A stretch of 64,000 nt of DNA from Hibiscus mutabilis. Lineage: Eukaryota; Streptophyta; Magnoliopsida; Malvales; Malvaceae. The translations under genes and the position numbers were made by a program. Each line of letters begins with the position of its first letter. The stretch's first letter is position 1. This document shows, piece by piece, positions 1-11,284 of this stretch. The stretch spans positions 28,719,099 to 28,783,098 of the forward strand of contig CM033728.1 in NCBI GenBank assembly GCA_019671005.1. Reading direction: 5' to 3'. The notes under the pieces are model-generated. The model did not search any database. It had not been told where the DNA came from and worked only from the letters and a program-made list of their open reading frames with translations.

Positions 1-1150
1 AGTAGGGTAGTTTGACTCATGTGGTTTTAATTGCCTTAAAGCATAAGCTACCACATTTCCGTCTTGCATTAGGACACATTCTAGTCCTAAATGAGATGCA
101 TCACTGTAAACAGTGTACTCCTTGCCCTATACTGGTTGGCTGAGAACCAGAGCATGAGTCAGGGCTTGTTTAAGTTTATCGAAGCTTCGTTGTTGGTTCT
201 TCGACCAAACAAAGGGTGTATCTTTGCGAGTTAGCTTAGTCAAACTTGCGGCAATTGATGAGAATCCCTTGATAAAACATCGATAATACCCAGCTAAATC
301 GAGAAAGCTTCTAACCTCACGAATATTCCTTGGAGGTCTCCAATCTAGGATGGATTGAATTTTGCTCGGGTCTACTATAATCCCTTCTGCCGAGATAACA
401 TGTCCAAGAAACAACACTTCTAATAGCCAAAATTCGTATTTAGAGAACTTTGCAAACAATTGACGTTCTCGGAGAGTTTGTAATACAATTTGAAGGTGTT
501 CAGAATGTTCTTCCTTATTCCGAGAATACACCCAAATGTCATCAATAAAGACGACCACGAACTTGTCAATATAGGGCCTAAATACATGGTTCATGAGATC
601 CATGAAAGCAGCCAGAGCATTCGTTAACCCGAATGGCATTACAAGGAATTCAAAATGGCCATATCGAGTACGAAAGGCTGTCTTGGGTATATCTTCTTCT
701 TTTACCCTCATTTGGTAGTATCCCGATTGTAGATCGATCTTTGAGAATACTGCAACATCTTTGAGTTGATCGAAAAGTTCTTCAATCCTTGGGAGAGGAT
801 ATCAATTCTTGATAGTAAGCTTCATCAATTGTCTGTAGTCAATACAGAGTCTCATAGTCCCGTATTTCTTCTTCACGAACAAGCTGGAGCACCCAAGGGA
901 GACGAGTTAGGCCTGATGAAACCCTTGTCTTGTAGCTCTTGGAGTTGCTTGTTGAGTTCTTTCAACTCAACAGGTGCCATTCGATAAGCTGTGATGGACA
1001 CTGGAGTTGTTCCAGGTTGGACATCGATCCCGAACTCTGCTTCTCTGGTTGGAGGAAGACCAGGGAGTTCCTCGGGAAAACATCGAGATATTCAGATACA
1101 ATAGGCACACTAGGTAAGCTGAATTCAAATTCATCTTATAAGACCATAGT
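1..1150 (-). pseudogene. pol: Chromovirus reverse transcriptase and start of RNase H (broken)
   Basis: The longest open stretch (127-711) carries the RT palm motif FIDDI, the preceding LVMPFGLTNA block, and the connection motif FLGHVIS. Positions 1-126 continue into RNase H with YTVYSDASHLGLECVLMQ, but a break separates them from the open stretch. Upstream, the fingers part reads KGFIRPNSSPLGAP and then shifts frame near 880-900. It continues with MRLCIDYRQL and a nonsense codon in the segment that should read KN-YPLPRIEELFDQL (about 808-812). The element therefore keeps a recognisable RT core with the catalytic DD pair but cannot make a full protein. The identification rests on these motifs and their order, and I am confident of the family. 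Confidence 0.88.
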
Positions 1151-1175
1151 AGCAAAGATCAAGGTCGGTTTCTTT

Positions 1176-1454
1176 TCAATTAGAATAATTGATTTTTTTT
1201 CCTAAACCCCGGAGGTAAAGTCTCCTATTTAGGCAATCTACCCAGGCTTCATGCTTGCTTAACCAATCTAGTACCAATACTAGATCGAACTTACATGTTG
1301 GTGGTTCATATAGATTAACAAGAGAGGGTACATTTCGAATGAATAATAGACAGTTTCTACAGATAAAACTTATGTTTGTAATTCTCCCTATAGGGTTCGA
1401 TACTACAAGGCTTTGTTTTACAATTTTAGGCTTTAAGTTCAACTTTTCAATCAA
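1176..1454 (-). pseudogene. Chromovirus aspartic protease fragment
   Basis: This open frame of 92 codons contains VVSNPIGRITNISFICRNC and, further on, FDLVLVLDWLSKHEAWVDC. The latter is the conserved C-terminal part of the Tekay/Del protease (family form FDVILGMDWL..H.A.VDC). The Asp-Ser/Thr-Gly active-site triad expected just upstream is not present in this frame. The fragment begins where a separate gag frame ends, so a deletion has removed the gag zinc knuckle and the protease active-site end. Downstream it leads into the protease-RT linker (EEFPGLPP-type sequence) near 1050-1150. Confidence 0.8.
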
Positions 1455-1579
1455 GGTTGAGCTTGTGCTCTAGGTTCAACGTGTTGCTGTGGAGGATTCT
1501 GCTCCATCCGCACACTATCCCCTTCATTTGAGGAGCCTACGAGACTTTCATCATCTCGGCCAAACCGTGTTTTAAACAT
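1451..1579 (-). pseudogene. gag: gag N-terminal stub of the chromovirus
   Basis: A 42-codon minus-strand frame starts with ATG at 1579 and reads MFKTRFGRDDESLVGSSNEG followed by a Gln/Pro-rich stretch, then stops at 1451. The position just after the PBS and the acidic, Gln/Pro-rich composition fit the N-terminus of a chromovirus gag. The capsid core and CCHC knuckle are missing, because the protease frame begins immediately after it. This is an inference from position and composition; no strongly diagnostic gag motif is present. Confidence 0.5.
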
Positions 1580-1716
1580 TCTACGTTCAAATAGAACAAT
1601 TAGGAATTTGGTTTAGTTAAGCAAATACACAAGCTATACAATACAAGTCTCCTAGGTGGCACAAGTATCCTATATGATGCAAGAGAGCCCGGTTTAGTCC
1701 TAGAACCGACTAAAAA

Positions 1717-1729
1717 GCTCTAATTACCA
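1717..1729 (-). other. Primer binding site, initiator-Met tRNA type (decayed)
   Basis: The complement reads TGGTAATTAGAGC, close to the plant initiator-Met primer site TGGTATCAGAGC. It lies 5 bp from the inner end of the LTR that begins at 1735, where a minus-strand retrotransposon should have its PBS. Confidence 0.7.
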
Positions 1730-1734
1730 ATAAA

Positions 1735-4700
1735 TGTAACACCCCCTACCTGAGTTGGCATGAAACCAGTTCGGGAGCGTTACTAACGTACGATACAAGC
1801 ATGAACAAGGCAAGGATAGGATAACTCATCCCTATTAGATTAGTTACTTAACTAACAAGTAACCAAACATACATTACTTAACATGTAAGCAATCTTAATT
1901 ACATACATTATAGGTTACCAAAATTTTCAATTAACATTATCATACAATCATCATCATTCGAATAGCTTAAGGACAATCATGCTTCAATTTCATTTCAGTT
2001 TCTTAACTTAATACATGTAACATTCAATTGTACATACCATGTCTCCAAGCAAGCAATATGCCAACCTTACCATTCGGCATTTACCCTTCAAGATTATAAA
2101 ATACTTATATAACATATCATGATCATACAAGACTATCTTAACTCACAGGACATTCGATTGGCACAAGACTAGATCAATTACTTTGATAAAATCAATATAT
2201 ACATAACCATATGCGCAACAAATACTTCAATACATAGAATTTAAGTTCTTTACTTGATTTATATTAATAACCAAGTTCATAACATGATAGGCCTATTCAA
2301 GACATATATACATATACAAGCTTCAAATGTTCAAAATGCATGCACTAGACATTATATACAACTAAGTGCCACCAACTAGGGGAGTACAAAACAAGTATGT
2401 CCATACTTTAGCTATACTTGTGTCTTGCTTTGAGCTCAAAAATTCAGGCTTCAGGATTAAGCAACGATCGAATACTTTATCTTGTGGTTGGGAAGAATGA
2501 AAATAAGAGTGATAAGTACAAGATATGTACTTAGCGAGGTAGCAACTAATTCTAACCATTTTATTAACATGTACCAATTAACTAAGTTTGAGCCTAGTCA
2601 ATGTTGGAAGCAGTTCAAATTCAAGCTTTAAATGCATACTTATCATTTTAAAATTTAGTGACATATTATTTCAAGTAAAAAATTAGGCAAACATCGATGC
2701 AAGAAGGATTATAAACCATTCAAGTAGCAATTCAAGTATCAAGGCATTCAAATGTCAAGTAATTCAAGTATCATGTAATTCAAGTATCAAGGCATTCAAG
2801 TGTCAAGTAATTCAAGTATCATGTAATTCAAGTATCAAGACACTCAAGTGTCAAGTAATTCAAGTATCATGTAATTCAAGTATCAAGACACTCAAGTATC
2901 ATGAAAGCTTTACTCTTTAATTATTTCCCATTTGCTTTCTTTAGTTTAAGCCTTTGGTATTTAATTGTCCAGGTAATCGAGTCTCTAACCAACTGTCACC
3001 ACAAGATTTACCATAGTACTCAAGATGTATCGTAGTATTGGTCAACCCTCCTACTATCGCCAAAGACCACATATATGTACCCTCCATCTGTCGCCAATTA
3101 GGGGCCTTAGCCCTGGACCGTAGTCCACCCTGATACAATGAGCTCTAGACTCTAAGGCATGCCCTTCTACCTATGACCACTAACAACCAATGCTTTGTTC
3201 AATAATGAATCACTTATTCAAGTATTACATGTTTATGTCAAGCAATAGCTTATTCAAGGATCAATTAAAGTGATACATTGCAAGATCATGTTCATATACA
3301 CAGCCCTTAGGCCAATTGAGCCTTAGCTCTACACTTTACAATTTAATCTTCTCATTCAAGCAAGCAATTAACATATGCCATCTCTTAGGCATCAAGCAAG
3401 ATCTTTAATTCATGATTTATATCATGTTAACAAGTATTTAAATCATAAAGGTACATTTAAGAACTCATTTGAAATGGTCACAATCAAGGCATCAATAATC
3501 AAGCAATTCTATTTGTACAACACTTTAAGGATGTAAACAAGTTTCATATATTATCTTATTCCATACTTCCCTTATTACTTATATTCAAGTTAAATTAGGT
3601 TCATTATCATGGCATATTCATAGAAAGAAAGTAGTCATGCATATTTGGTTAGGACCTAAGTCCCAACCCTATATTAAACTACACTCACAATACTCCAAGC
3701 TTAGCTAATCTTGGATCCAAATTCCTTTGTGTTTGCCACTAGCTTGGCCACTCCTTTCTTCTTCCACAAGTTTTACTCCTTGCTCTATCAATTCATACAA
3801 TTAAATCAAGGTCACGACAAAGTACATTCATTTCTTCAAAACAAGGCAACAACACATAATTCATTCATTTCAAAACATCAAAGGTGCTGCTGCTACTGCC
3901 TGGCAGCTTGTGCACTGCTTACTAAAGTATGCATAACTTTCATTTCGTACGTCAGATATTCAATTGGTTTACACCATTGGAAAGATAACTTAATTTTATT
4001 TCTAACCATATAGGCCTTGAATTTTAGTTCTTTTCCAATTAATACATTTTTAGCTTAAAGACAGGGTAATTTACAACACTTGACAGTTTGCACCGTCCCT
4101 GGTGTTTCTTTTCTACAATTCATTCTACAATCCAGAATTCAGTTCTATTTTCTCCTAATGAATTTAGACATGTTAAGTAATCTTCCATAAATTTCCAACT
4201 TTAAATTCCCTTTATACAATTTATGGTTATTTTTCAAAATTACTGCTCAGAACAGAGTTTTCTAGGCAGATTTCACTAGGCTTGATTTTAGCTTCACTAA
4301 TCACTTAGATGGTACTTCTAACATGTTAATTAAACTTATATTCACTCTCATACATGTCTAAGATGGCACCCTTTAAATCATTTACACATTATTACACTTG
4401 AAAACAGTCCTTATACTTTCATTAAACATTTTCCCGTGCTTTAATAACTCATAACTGTCCAACATGTTCATTTATATACAAGGCAATCCAACTACTTATA
4501 TATACTTACATACATGCTCAAATCAGTCCATTTGAAACTCAAAATTAGTTCTTTAATTATTTACAAACAAATCCCTTGTTTTAAATTACTTAGAACAGTC
4601 CCGAATTTAAGCTATAAAAACACCCCATAAACTATTTTACAAAGAGTCCAAATCAGTTTCCAAATCCTACAAACAATCCCAATATTTATACTTTCACACA

Positions 4701-5309
4701 TATACTTACAAACAACCAACTAACTTATATATTTATACAAACAGCCCAGCATGCATGCATTTTATCAAAATTGCTCCTAATTGAATTGTAGCAAGCAATG
4801 TAACAGTTTCACAAAAGCATGGCAACTCCACATATACACCACTCAATATCTAAAGAAATTATAACATGGAAGTACCATAAACATGATGGGCTTTTCGATT
4901 TTGTTAATAGGAACTAGAATTTGAAGGAAATTTTGCATGCAGTGCAAACCCTTGAACTCGTTTTCCTTAAGCTTGAATAATGGTGAGGTTTCGGTGAATG
5001 GCAGAGAGAAGAAGAATATGGTTCTTTTGGGTAGAAATTATTCTCTCATTTCCCCTTTTTATTTCATATAAATTTTAATGCAAAACCTTATTATTCATCA
5101 ATATCACATGATGCACTTGACACGTGGATTTCCACTCATTATTATTGGTCTAATATGCCATGCAAACACAAAGTTTTACCTTCCATTCATATTAGTCCTC
5201 TCTAAAATGATAACCTATTATTTCATTAGTTCATTTTTGGCCCTAAATCTCCAATTAGACAATAGCTTAGATAGTCGTAACCTTCCTAGGCTCGGTTTAG
5301 TGTGTTATA
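1735..5309 (-). repeat. 5' LTR of the minus-strand chromovirus (about 3.58 kb)
   Basis: On the plus strand the LTR opens with TGTAACACCCC at 1735, next to the PBS. It closes near 5309 with GTTATA, apparently a mutated TTACA end, just before Athila protease sequence. No coding signal is seen across its length, so this region has no gene. It holds a 48-bp minisatellite (2728-2903) and long AT-rich stretches with CAATT/CATTCAAG-type low complexity. The outer boundary is less certain than the inner one, because the terminal CA has decayed and the other LTR is outside the window. Confidence 0.75.
2728..2903. repeat. Minisatellite, about 48-bp unit, inside the LTR
   Basis: About 3.5 copies of a 48-bp unit are present. 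The unit is itself built from roughly 16-bp variants of ATTCAAGTATCATGTA and ATTCAAGTGTCAAGTA. It lies within the LTR and has no coding role. Confidence 0.85.
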
Positions 5310-5321
5310 GAAGCAAGGCCT

Positions 5322-5552
5322 ACCACAGTGACACTTCAGTTGGAGGATCGATCCTTTGCAAATTCTAAGGGTAAGATCGAGGATGTGTTGGTAAAGGTAG
5401 ATAAATTCATATTCCCAGCTGACTTTATTATCTTAGATTATGAGGCAGATTTAAATGTCTCAATTATATTGGGCAGATCGCTCCTTGCCACAAGTAAAGC
5501 CTTGATTGATGTTCATAAAGGTGAATTAACTATGCGCATGAATGATCAGTAG
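5322..5552 (+). pseudogene. Athila aspartic protease fragment
   Basis: Translation gives LQLEDRSFANSKGKIEDVLV, then VDKFIFPADFIILDYEAD and IILGRSLLATSKALIDVHKG. This is the characteristic Athila protease module (family form LADRS...G.IEDVLV.VD.FIFP.DF..LD.....PIILGRPFLAT...IDV..GEL). The frame is open from about 5328 to the stop at 5552. The linker that follows (5553-5790) contains stops and at least one frameshift before the RT leader. Confidence 0.85.
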
Positions 5553-5789
5553 GTTACATTTAATGTGTTTCAAGCTTTGAAATGTGCAGATGAATCGGAC
5601 GAATGCAAGCAAATGATAAGATAGAGTCCATTTTTAAGGTGCAGTGGCACAGCTGTGCCAAGGTACTGATGATGATGCCAACAGAAGTGACAGTGAAGGC
5701 GAAACAAGTGAGGACACTAAAAGAGTAGCCTTAGTAGAAGTAAGCTATTTTGGACAATCAGAACCATTAGAGTTGGCTGGCAGAGAGAT

Positions 5790-6870
5790 GTGGCACTAAA
5801 ATCATCCATTGAGGAGCCACCCGAACTAGAGCTCAAATCACTGCCAGACCATCTCAAGTATGTTTACTTAGGTAAACACTCAACCTTGCCAGTGATCATT
5901 GCTGCTGATCTCACTAATGATCAGGAGGAACGGTTGTTGGAAATTCTAAGCAATTACAAGCAAACGTTGGGATGGACCTTGGCTGATATCTGAGGAATAA
6001 GCCCAACCATTTGCATGCACAAAATCATCTTGGAGGAAGATCATGAGAAGACCATTAAGGGTCAGAGAAGATTGAACCAGATCATGAAAGAGGTTGTTAA
6101 GAAGGAGATTATCAAGTTGCTAAATGTCGGGATAATCTATCCTATTTCCGACAGCTCGTGGGTCAGCCTGGTGCAATGTGTGCCAAAGAAAGGTGGCATG
6201 ACCGTTGTTTAAAATAGCAACAATGTGTTATTTCCTCCTAGAACCGTTACCGGTTGGAAAGTGTGCATGGATTATAGGAAGCTAAACAATGCCACAAGAA
6301 AGACTATTTTCCATTGCCCTTCATTGATCAGATGTTGGACAGACTGGCAGAAGATCAAGAGAAGACCATGTTCACGTGTCCATATAGGATGCTTGCCTTT
6401 AGAAAAATGCCATTAGGGTTGTGTAATGCCCCAACAACATTTCAACGTTGCATGATGTCCATTTTTTCCGGCATGATTGAACAAAATTTGGAAGTATTCA
6501 TGGATGATTTCTCAGTGTTTGGCAAAACATTTGAGGAATGCCTTCAGAGTTTGGAGCAAGTCTTGAAGAGATGCATTGAGACAAACCTAGTGTTGAACTG
6601 GGAAAAAATCCACTTCATGGTGAAGGTGGGCATTGTTCTCGGGCACAAGGTCACCAAGAAGGGATTGGAGGTCGACCAAGCAAAAATTAATGTAAGCAAG
6701 CAATTGCCACCACCGACAAGTGTAAAAGGTATCAGAACTTTTTTGGGACATGCAGGTTTTTTTTGTCGTTTCATTAAATATTTTTCTAAAATTTCTAAAC
6801 CTTTATGCTTGCTTTTAGAACAAAATGCCACTTTTGTATTCGATGATTCTTGTTTAAGAGCATTTTAGGA
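5790..6870 (+). pseudogene. pol: Athila reverse transcriptase, with stops, a frameshift and an internal deletion
   Basis: The RT leader (PPELELKSLPDHLKYVYLG, then LPVIIAADLT) is followed by stops near 5991 and 6210, then VCMDYRKLNNATRK, then a frameshift near 6310. The frame resumes as PFIDQMLDRLAEDQEKTMFT, MPLGLCNAPTTFQRCM and EVFMDDFSVFG (YMDD-like box), and ends with the thumb-side FLGHAGFFCRFIKYFS. Between MLDRLA and EDQEKT the family normally carries about 20 residues with the motif LDGYSGYNQI, which includes the first catalytic Asp. That block is absent here, so this copy could not polymerise even without the stops. Confidence 0.88.
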
Positions 6871-6883
6871 ACTTAAGGACAAG

Positions 6884-7280
6884 TTGATTAATGCCCCTAT
6901 AGTCATGGCACCAGATTGGAATGAGCCAGTTGAGCTTATGTGTGATGCCAGCGATTATGCCGTCGGAGCAGTATTGGGACAACGACGTGGTAAAGTTTTT
7001 CATACCATCTACTATGCCAGCCAGACACTAAATGGAACTCAGCTGAATTATTCTACAACCGAGAAAGAATTTCTTACAGTTGTATTCGCTTTTGAGAAAT
7101 TCAGATCTTATTTAGTTGGTAACAAGGTTATGGTGTATATAGATCATTCAGCACTAAAGTACCTTTTGGCAAAGAAGGATGCCAAGCCCAGACTAATCCG
7201 ATGGACACTTCTACTACAAGAATTTGACCTCGAGATCTGAGACAAAAAGGGCAGTGAAAACTTAGTAGCTGACCACCTAT
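6884..7280 (+). pseudogene. Athila RNase H domain
   Basis: The translation includes LMCDASDYAVGAVLGQR, then YYASQTLNGTQLNYSTTEKE, and later YIDHSALKYLLAKKDAKPRL with WTLLLQEFDLEI. These are the standard Ty3/gypsy RNase H motifs, with the catalytic Asp and Glu visible. A stop at about 7238 interrupts the tail, which continues with ENLVADHLSRLE (the NVVADALSR-type end of RNase H). Confidence 0.88.
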
Positions 7281-7285
7281 CACGT

Positions 7286-7688
7286 CTAGAGCATCACCTT
7301 GAAGATGGTAAGAACACTGCCATAAGAGATGAATTTCCAGATGAGTATTTGCTTATAGTCAATGTCGCGCCATGGTATGCTAACATAGTCAACTACCTGG
7401 TAAGAAATATTCTGCCTCCAAATCTGGCATACAATGCCAAGAAAAGATTCCTGCGAGAAATTAGGCAATACTACTGGGACTAGACAATATTGTTCAAACA
7501 GTGTGCCGACCAAGTGATAAGACAGTGTGTGCCAGAGGATGAGCAGCACAACATTTTGCAACTATGCCATGCCGCACCGTATAGAGGTCACTTTGCTAGG
7601 ATGAAGACTGCTGCCAAAGTGCTATAGTTAGGATTCTTTTGGCCCACACTATACAAAGATGCCCATAACTATGCCAAGGCATGTGATC
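7286..7688 (+). pseudogene. Athila integrase N-terminus, interrupted by LTR insertion
   Basis: Reading on from RNase H, the frame gives DEFPDEYLLIVNVAPWYANI and VNYLVRNILPPNLAYNAKKR. It continues with CHAAPYRGHFARMKTAAKVL, a nonsense codon, and GFFWPTLYKDAHNYAKACD. This is the HHCC zinc-binding region of an Athila integrase (C.A.YGGHF....TA.KVLQ.GF.WPTL..DA...V..CD.CQ). It is broken immediately after the CD by the chromovirus LTR. Stops occur at about 7483 and 7626. Confidence 0.85.
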
Positions 7689-10600
7689 TGTAATGCCCCA
7701 GTTTTGGGCCTAGCAGTTTTGAGGCTTGTTAGACAGTCTGGTGGACCAGGTTAGGGATTCAAGTCGAATTCAGGAGTAAATATTTTTTAATAAGATAAAA
7801 ATATGGGAAAATGTTAAAACTCATATTTTAATATATAATTAATATTGGTGAAAACAATTTTGGAAAATGGGTTTTGGAAGGGTGACATTTTGGTAGGTGA
7901 CCAAAAAGTAATTTTTGAAAACTATTTTTAAAGGTAACTAAAATGAAAATGGTCAAATTTTTAGAATCCTTAAAGAGCTATATTACCATGTTTTGGCTGA
8001 TGGTTTCTCCCTTCAATTAAGATATTTTAACATATTTTTAAAGATAATTAAAAGAGTTTTGTTATTAAAAGGTTAGTTATTGGATTGAAAGAAATTTCAC
8101 GTAACTTTTTCTCTCCACTTCTTTTCTGCCAAACACTCTTATTTGCATAAAATCATAGAGGTGAGAGACTTGTTTTCTTAATTTCTTGATTTGTAAATGA
8201 TTCTCTATCTTTGTTTTACAAAACCTTATGAAATCTTGTGTTTTCCTATCTTTAATCAACCAATTGAGGGAGAAATCACACAATAGAGGTAAGGTTCATT
8301 TTATCATCTATTGAATGGTTCTTTACTAAAATTCCCAAGTATTTGATCCTTGATTTAAGGTTTACAATCATATTTTGGATGTATTATAATGTTGATAAGT
8401 TGCTTTTAACAATGGATTCCTGAAACTCTTGAATCCCTAGTTGTTTAGGTTGTTAGATTTGTGTTTTTGTGGAGTTGTGGTTGTTGTGTAGTTGCTGGAA
8501 GTATTTGGATGAATTAATCATGTTTTTAAGTGTTAATTGATGTTTATGGAAGTGTTAGATTGTGGCTGGGTTGTGTTTGGAAAGGATTAGATGATGATTT
8601 CGGTTATTGTGTTTGGTTAATTATGAGAGGATTGTGGAAGTTCATGAGGATTTGTTGTTGTAGTATTTTGAATGCATTGAGGTGCATTAATCCTCTGTTG
8701 TAATGTGGTTAAAACTGGGGAGTTGGATCTGGAAGTGATCGGTGAAGCTTTGGAGGCATTGGATGCTTGATTTCGAGTTGGCAAATCGAGGTTTTGCTCG
8801 GTGAGTGAGAACATGGATTCCAGCTTTGGAATGTTTTAAAAGTGGTTTGTGGGAGTTTAAACTGAGCTTGAAATGCTAGCTCAAAAGTAAGTATAACGTG
8901 GTTTTCTCTCTCGCTCGTGCTATTATGAAATGGTTTTATGCGCTTGTTTTGATTTACATTGAACCTACTATTTAATCATGATTTAAAGTATACGAGATAC
9001 TGTTTTGAGCATGAAATGCTGAAAGATGCACATGTAAGTGATCCTTGTAAGTATATGGCTTATACTTGTGGTTTAAAGCATGGTTTGTTGCTTTGGAAAA
9101 TGGTTTGGTTTAATGCTTGGAAAAATAGTGAGGTATATGGTTAATTATATTGGCAAGTGATGTGGTTTAAAAATTGTTATCGGATATAGTTGGCCGGCCA
9201 TAGGATTGATAGTGTACTATAATAAGTCGCCTTGGATGTTGAGGGGTTTTGATTTGTGTACCAAAAACTCCATCCAAGTACCTTAACGATCGAGGGGTTA
9301 TATGGTACCATAAACTCCCATTAGTGGATTAAGCATCTAACCGAGGAATGGGGTTGGTTTCCCCGTGGGTTGAAAGTGTTCTCGATTGTTAATGTATCAC
9401 GATTGTGATTGTATCGCTATTCCGGTTGAGATGGCTTGAAGTGTTGCGAGGACACTTGTTTGAATTCGTGTATCCGATGAACTATTTTGGTGAAAGAACT
9501 TGGTTAATGATCACTTGTCGGCCAATATAATTGTTGATGTATCATTGAAATGGTTTATGTTGTATAATGGAATGTATACATGTTTACTCTTTAAGCTTTG
9601 CATATGGTCGTTATGCATGGGAAGGCTTAAATTGGGGTTTAGCAATGGGATTTGCTGTTGGTTAATGACACATGTTGCATATGGTTTAATATGCTGGTTT
9701 TTAAAATGTTAAGTGCATGGTTTTCAAGGCATGGTAATGTTTTAAAAGATGATTGAAATGAGATTTGAATGTAATGTTGAGAAATTGTTTTAATGCATTG
9801 AAGGTGTGTTATTTTGAGCACTCCTCACTAAGCCTAATGTGCTTACGCTCTCTTTGTCCATCAATGTAGAGAATTAAAAGCTTGGAAGGCAGTGAAAAGC
9901 AAGGGATCACAACAAGACTTGGTAATCAAAGTATGTTTTTGGTATAGACTTGGTAATCAAAGTATGTTTTTGGTATAGACTATAAGTAATGAGGGCAATG
10001 AGGGTTTCGTTGTTGTTTTTGGAGATGTTTTTTTAAACTCCCTATTTAAGCAAGTTAGTTTTGTTGCTCTTGGTCTGTAAATGGCCATTATAGATTGTTT
10101 GTGGTGATGGTTTGAAGCTTCATGCTTTGCTTGATTGGTTTCTAGGAAGCATGTCTCTAGATTTATGTTTGAAGTATGATGCCATGAATAGATGTTGGAA
10201 CTGAGTTGCTCAGATGTGGATTGATCCTTAAGTATGTTGGATGTATGTTAGAAGCATGTTAGGATGTTTTGGTTTGGTTGAAAGCTAGTTAAACCGGCAG
10301 AAATGGGCATTACAAGTCTAGGCATACCGGTACGGGTGTTTCTGTTACAGTACGAGTAAGCCATTCCAGGCTTAGCATACTGGTACACGGGCAACTATTT
10401 TGGTACGGGCCTAGGCAGAATTGGCCAGTGTTTCGGTACTCGAGGAGGCGTTTCGATACGGTACAATGTTTTTATGAGGGCCGTTTCGATACATTGGGGC
10501 ATATCAAAATGATTTTTGGCTACTGGAATTTTGGGGTTTTAAAATAGTGAAGGCATATCGAAACACCCTTGTCTGTACCGGTACAGTGGTAGTTAATTTG

Positions 10601-11007
10601 GTTATTTGGAATCTTTTGAAGTTTTGTTTTCTTACGTTTTGGTCTCTGAATGTTGTGGATGCAATTAAATGAGTTTGGATGATCTTTTTGACTTGATTCT
10701 TAACATGTAAGCATGAAACCTGCTTAATTAAATATTGGTAACGTAAAATTAAGCTAAGACCCTGTAGTTTTCAAAATTTCAATTTGGTCCCTAAATTGCA
10801 AATGTGATCAATTGGATGTCAATTTTGCACTCAATTGGGTTGGTTTTCCACCAGAGGTCAGTATGAACAAGTGGGATAATAATTATGTATCTAGAAAAGA
10901 TAAAAAAAGGGACGTGTTTCAGGTTTAATATTCTCAGTTTACTTCAGTAAACCTAATATAGCTCGCTTGGTTCGATCTTGCGACTAGGCCGGGTCGAGTG
11001 AGTTACA
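7689..11007 (+). repeat. LTR-A, 3.3-kb chromovirus LTR, plus orientation
   Basis: It begins with TGTAATGCCCC at 7689 inside the Athila integrase and ends with GAGTTACA at 11007, directly before an initiator-Met PBS (11013-11024). It therefore acts as the 5' LTR of a plus-strand chromovirus. No coding is visible in it. It contains a 31-bp perfect tandem duplication (9916-9977). It also contains a zone (about 10310-10600) with many GGTAC- and TTTCGATAC-type motifs that recur in inverted orientation in LTR-C. LTR-B at 12703 is a truncated copy. Confidence 0.85.
9916..9977. repeat. Perfect 31-bp tandem duplication within LTR-A
   Basis: Two adjacent identical 31-bp units begin with GACTTGGTAATCAAAG at 9916 and 9947. 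This looks like recent slippage or duplication. Confidence 0.9.
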
Positions 11008-11012
11008 TTTGG

Positions 11013-11024
11013 TGGTATCAGAGC
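11013..11024 (+). other. Primer binding site, initiator-Met tRNA (exact)
   Basis: TGGTATCAGAGC lies 5 bp after the LTR-A 3' end. It is an exact match to the usual plant initiator-Met retrotransposon PBS. Confidence 0.9.
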
Positions 11025-11284
11025 CAGGTTTAAGATAATTGGGAGTTGGTTTGATTGTTGTAATGTTGTTGTGATCGTAATCCGTTGTTTGTGATGCACA
11101 GTTATTGTAATATGCACGGTGGTTGTTGTATGCCATGTTGGAGGGAAATTTGGGAAACCCATTGCGTTATTATTATAGTCTGAAATGTTATGATTTTGAA
11201 ATGGAAGTCTTGGATCCTTGCTTGAAGCTGGCGTAATGTTTTGTTTTGAAATGATTATCATGCCTTAGATATATTTTTAGCACG

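Larger units (their letters stand above)
1..5309 (-). mobile_element. Tekay/Del-type chromovirus (Ty3/gypsy), partial, minus strand
   Basis: This is an LTR retrotransposon read on the minus strand. From high to low coordinates it shows a 5' LTR, an initiator-Met-tRNA primer site, a gag stub, an aspartic protease, reverse transcriptase, and the start of RNase H, where the window begins. The domain order and protein motifs fit plant chromoviruses of the Tekay/Del group. The integrase, chromodomain and 3' LTR would lie left of position 1. It appears to be inserted in an Athila element whose protease resumes at about 5320. Only about 280 bp separate the PBS from the protease, so most of gag is missing. 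Frameshifts and stops in pol make it non-functional. Confidence 0.85.
5310..7688 (+). mobile_element. Athila-type Ty3/gypsy pol region, truncated at both ends
   Basis: Plus-strand remnant of an Athila-clade retrotransposon with the domain order protease, RT, RNase H, integrase. The left side (gag and 5' LTR) is cut off by the LTR ending at 5309. The right side is cut inside the integrase zinc-finger region by the chromovirus LTR that starts at 7689. Multiple stops and frameshifts show that it is an old, dead copy. A second copy of the last 90 bp occurs at 12613-12702. Confidence 0.85.

Noticed and set aside
11013..11024. tRNA-like sequences next to LTRs as tRNA genes
   Set aside because: Only the 12-nt primer-site complement is present, with no cloverleaf sequence around it.
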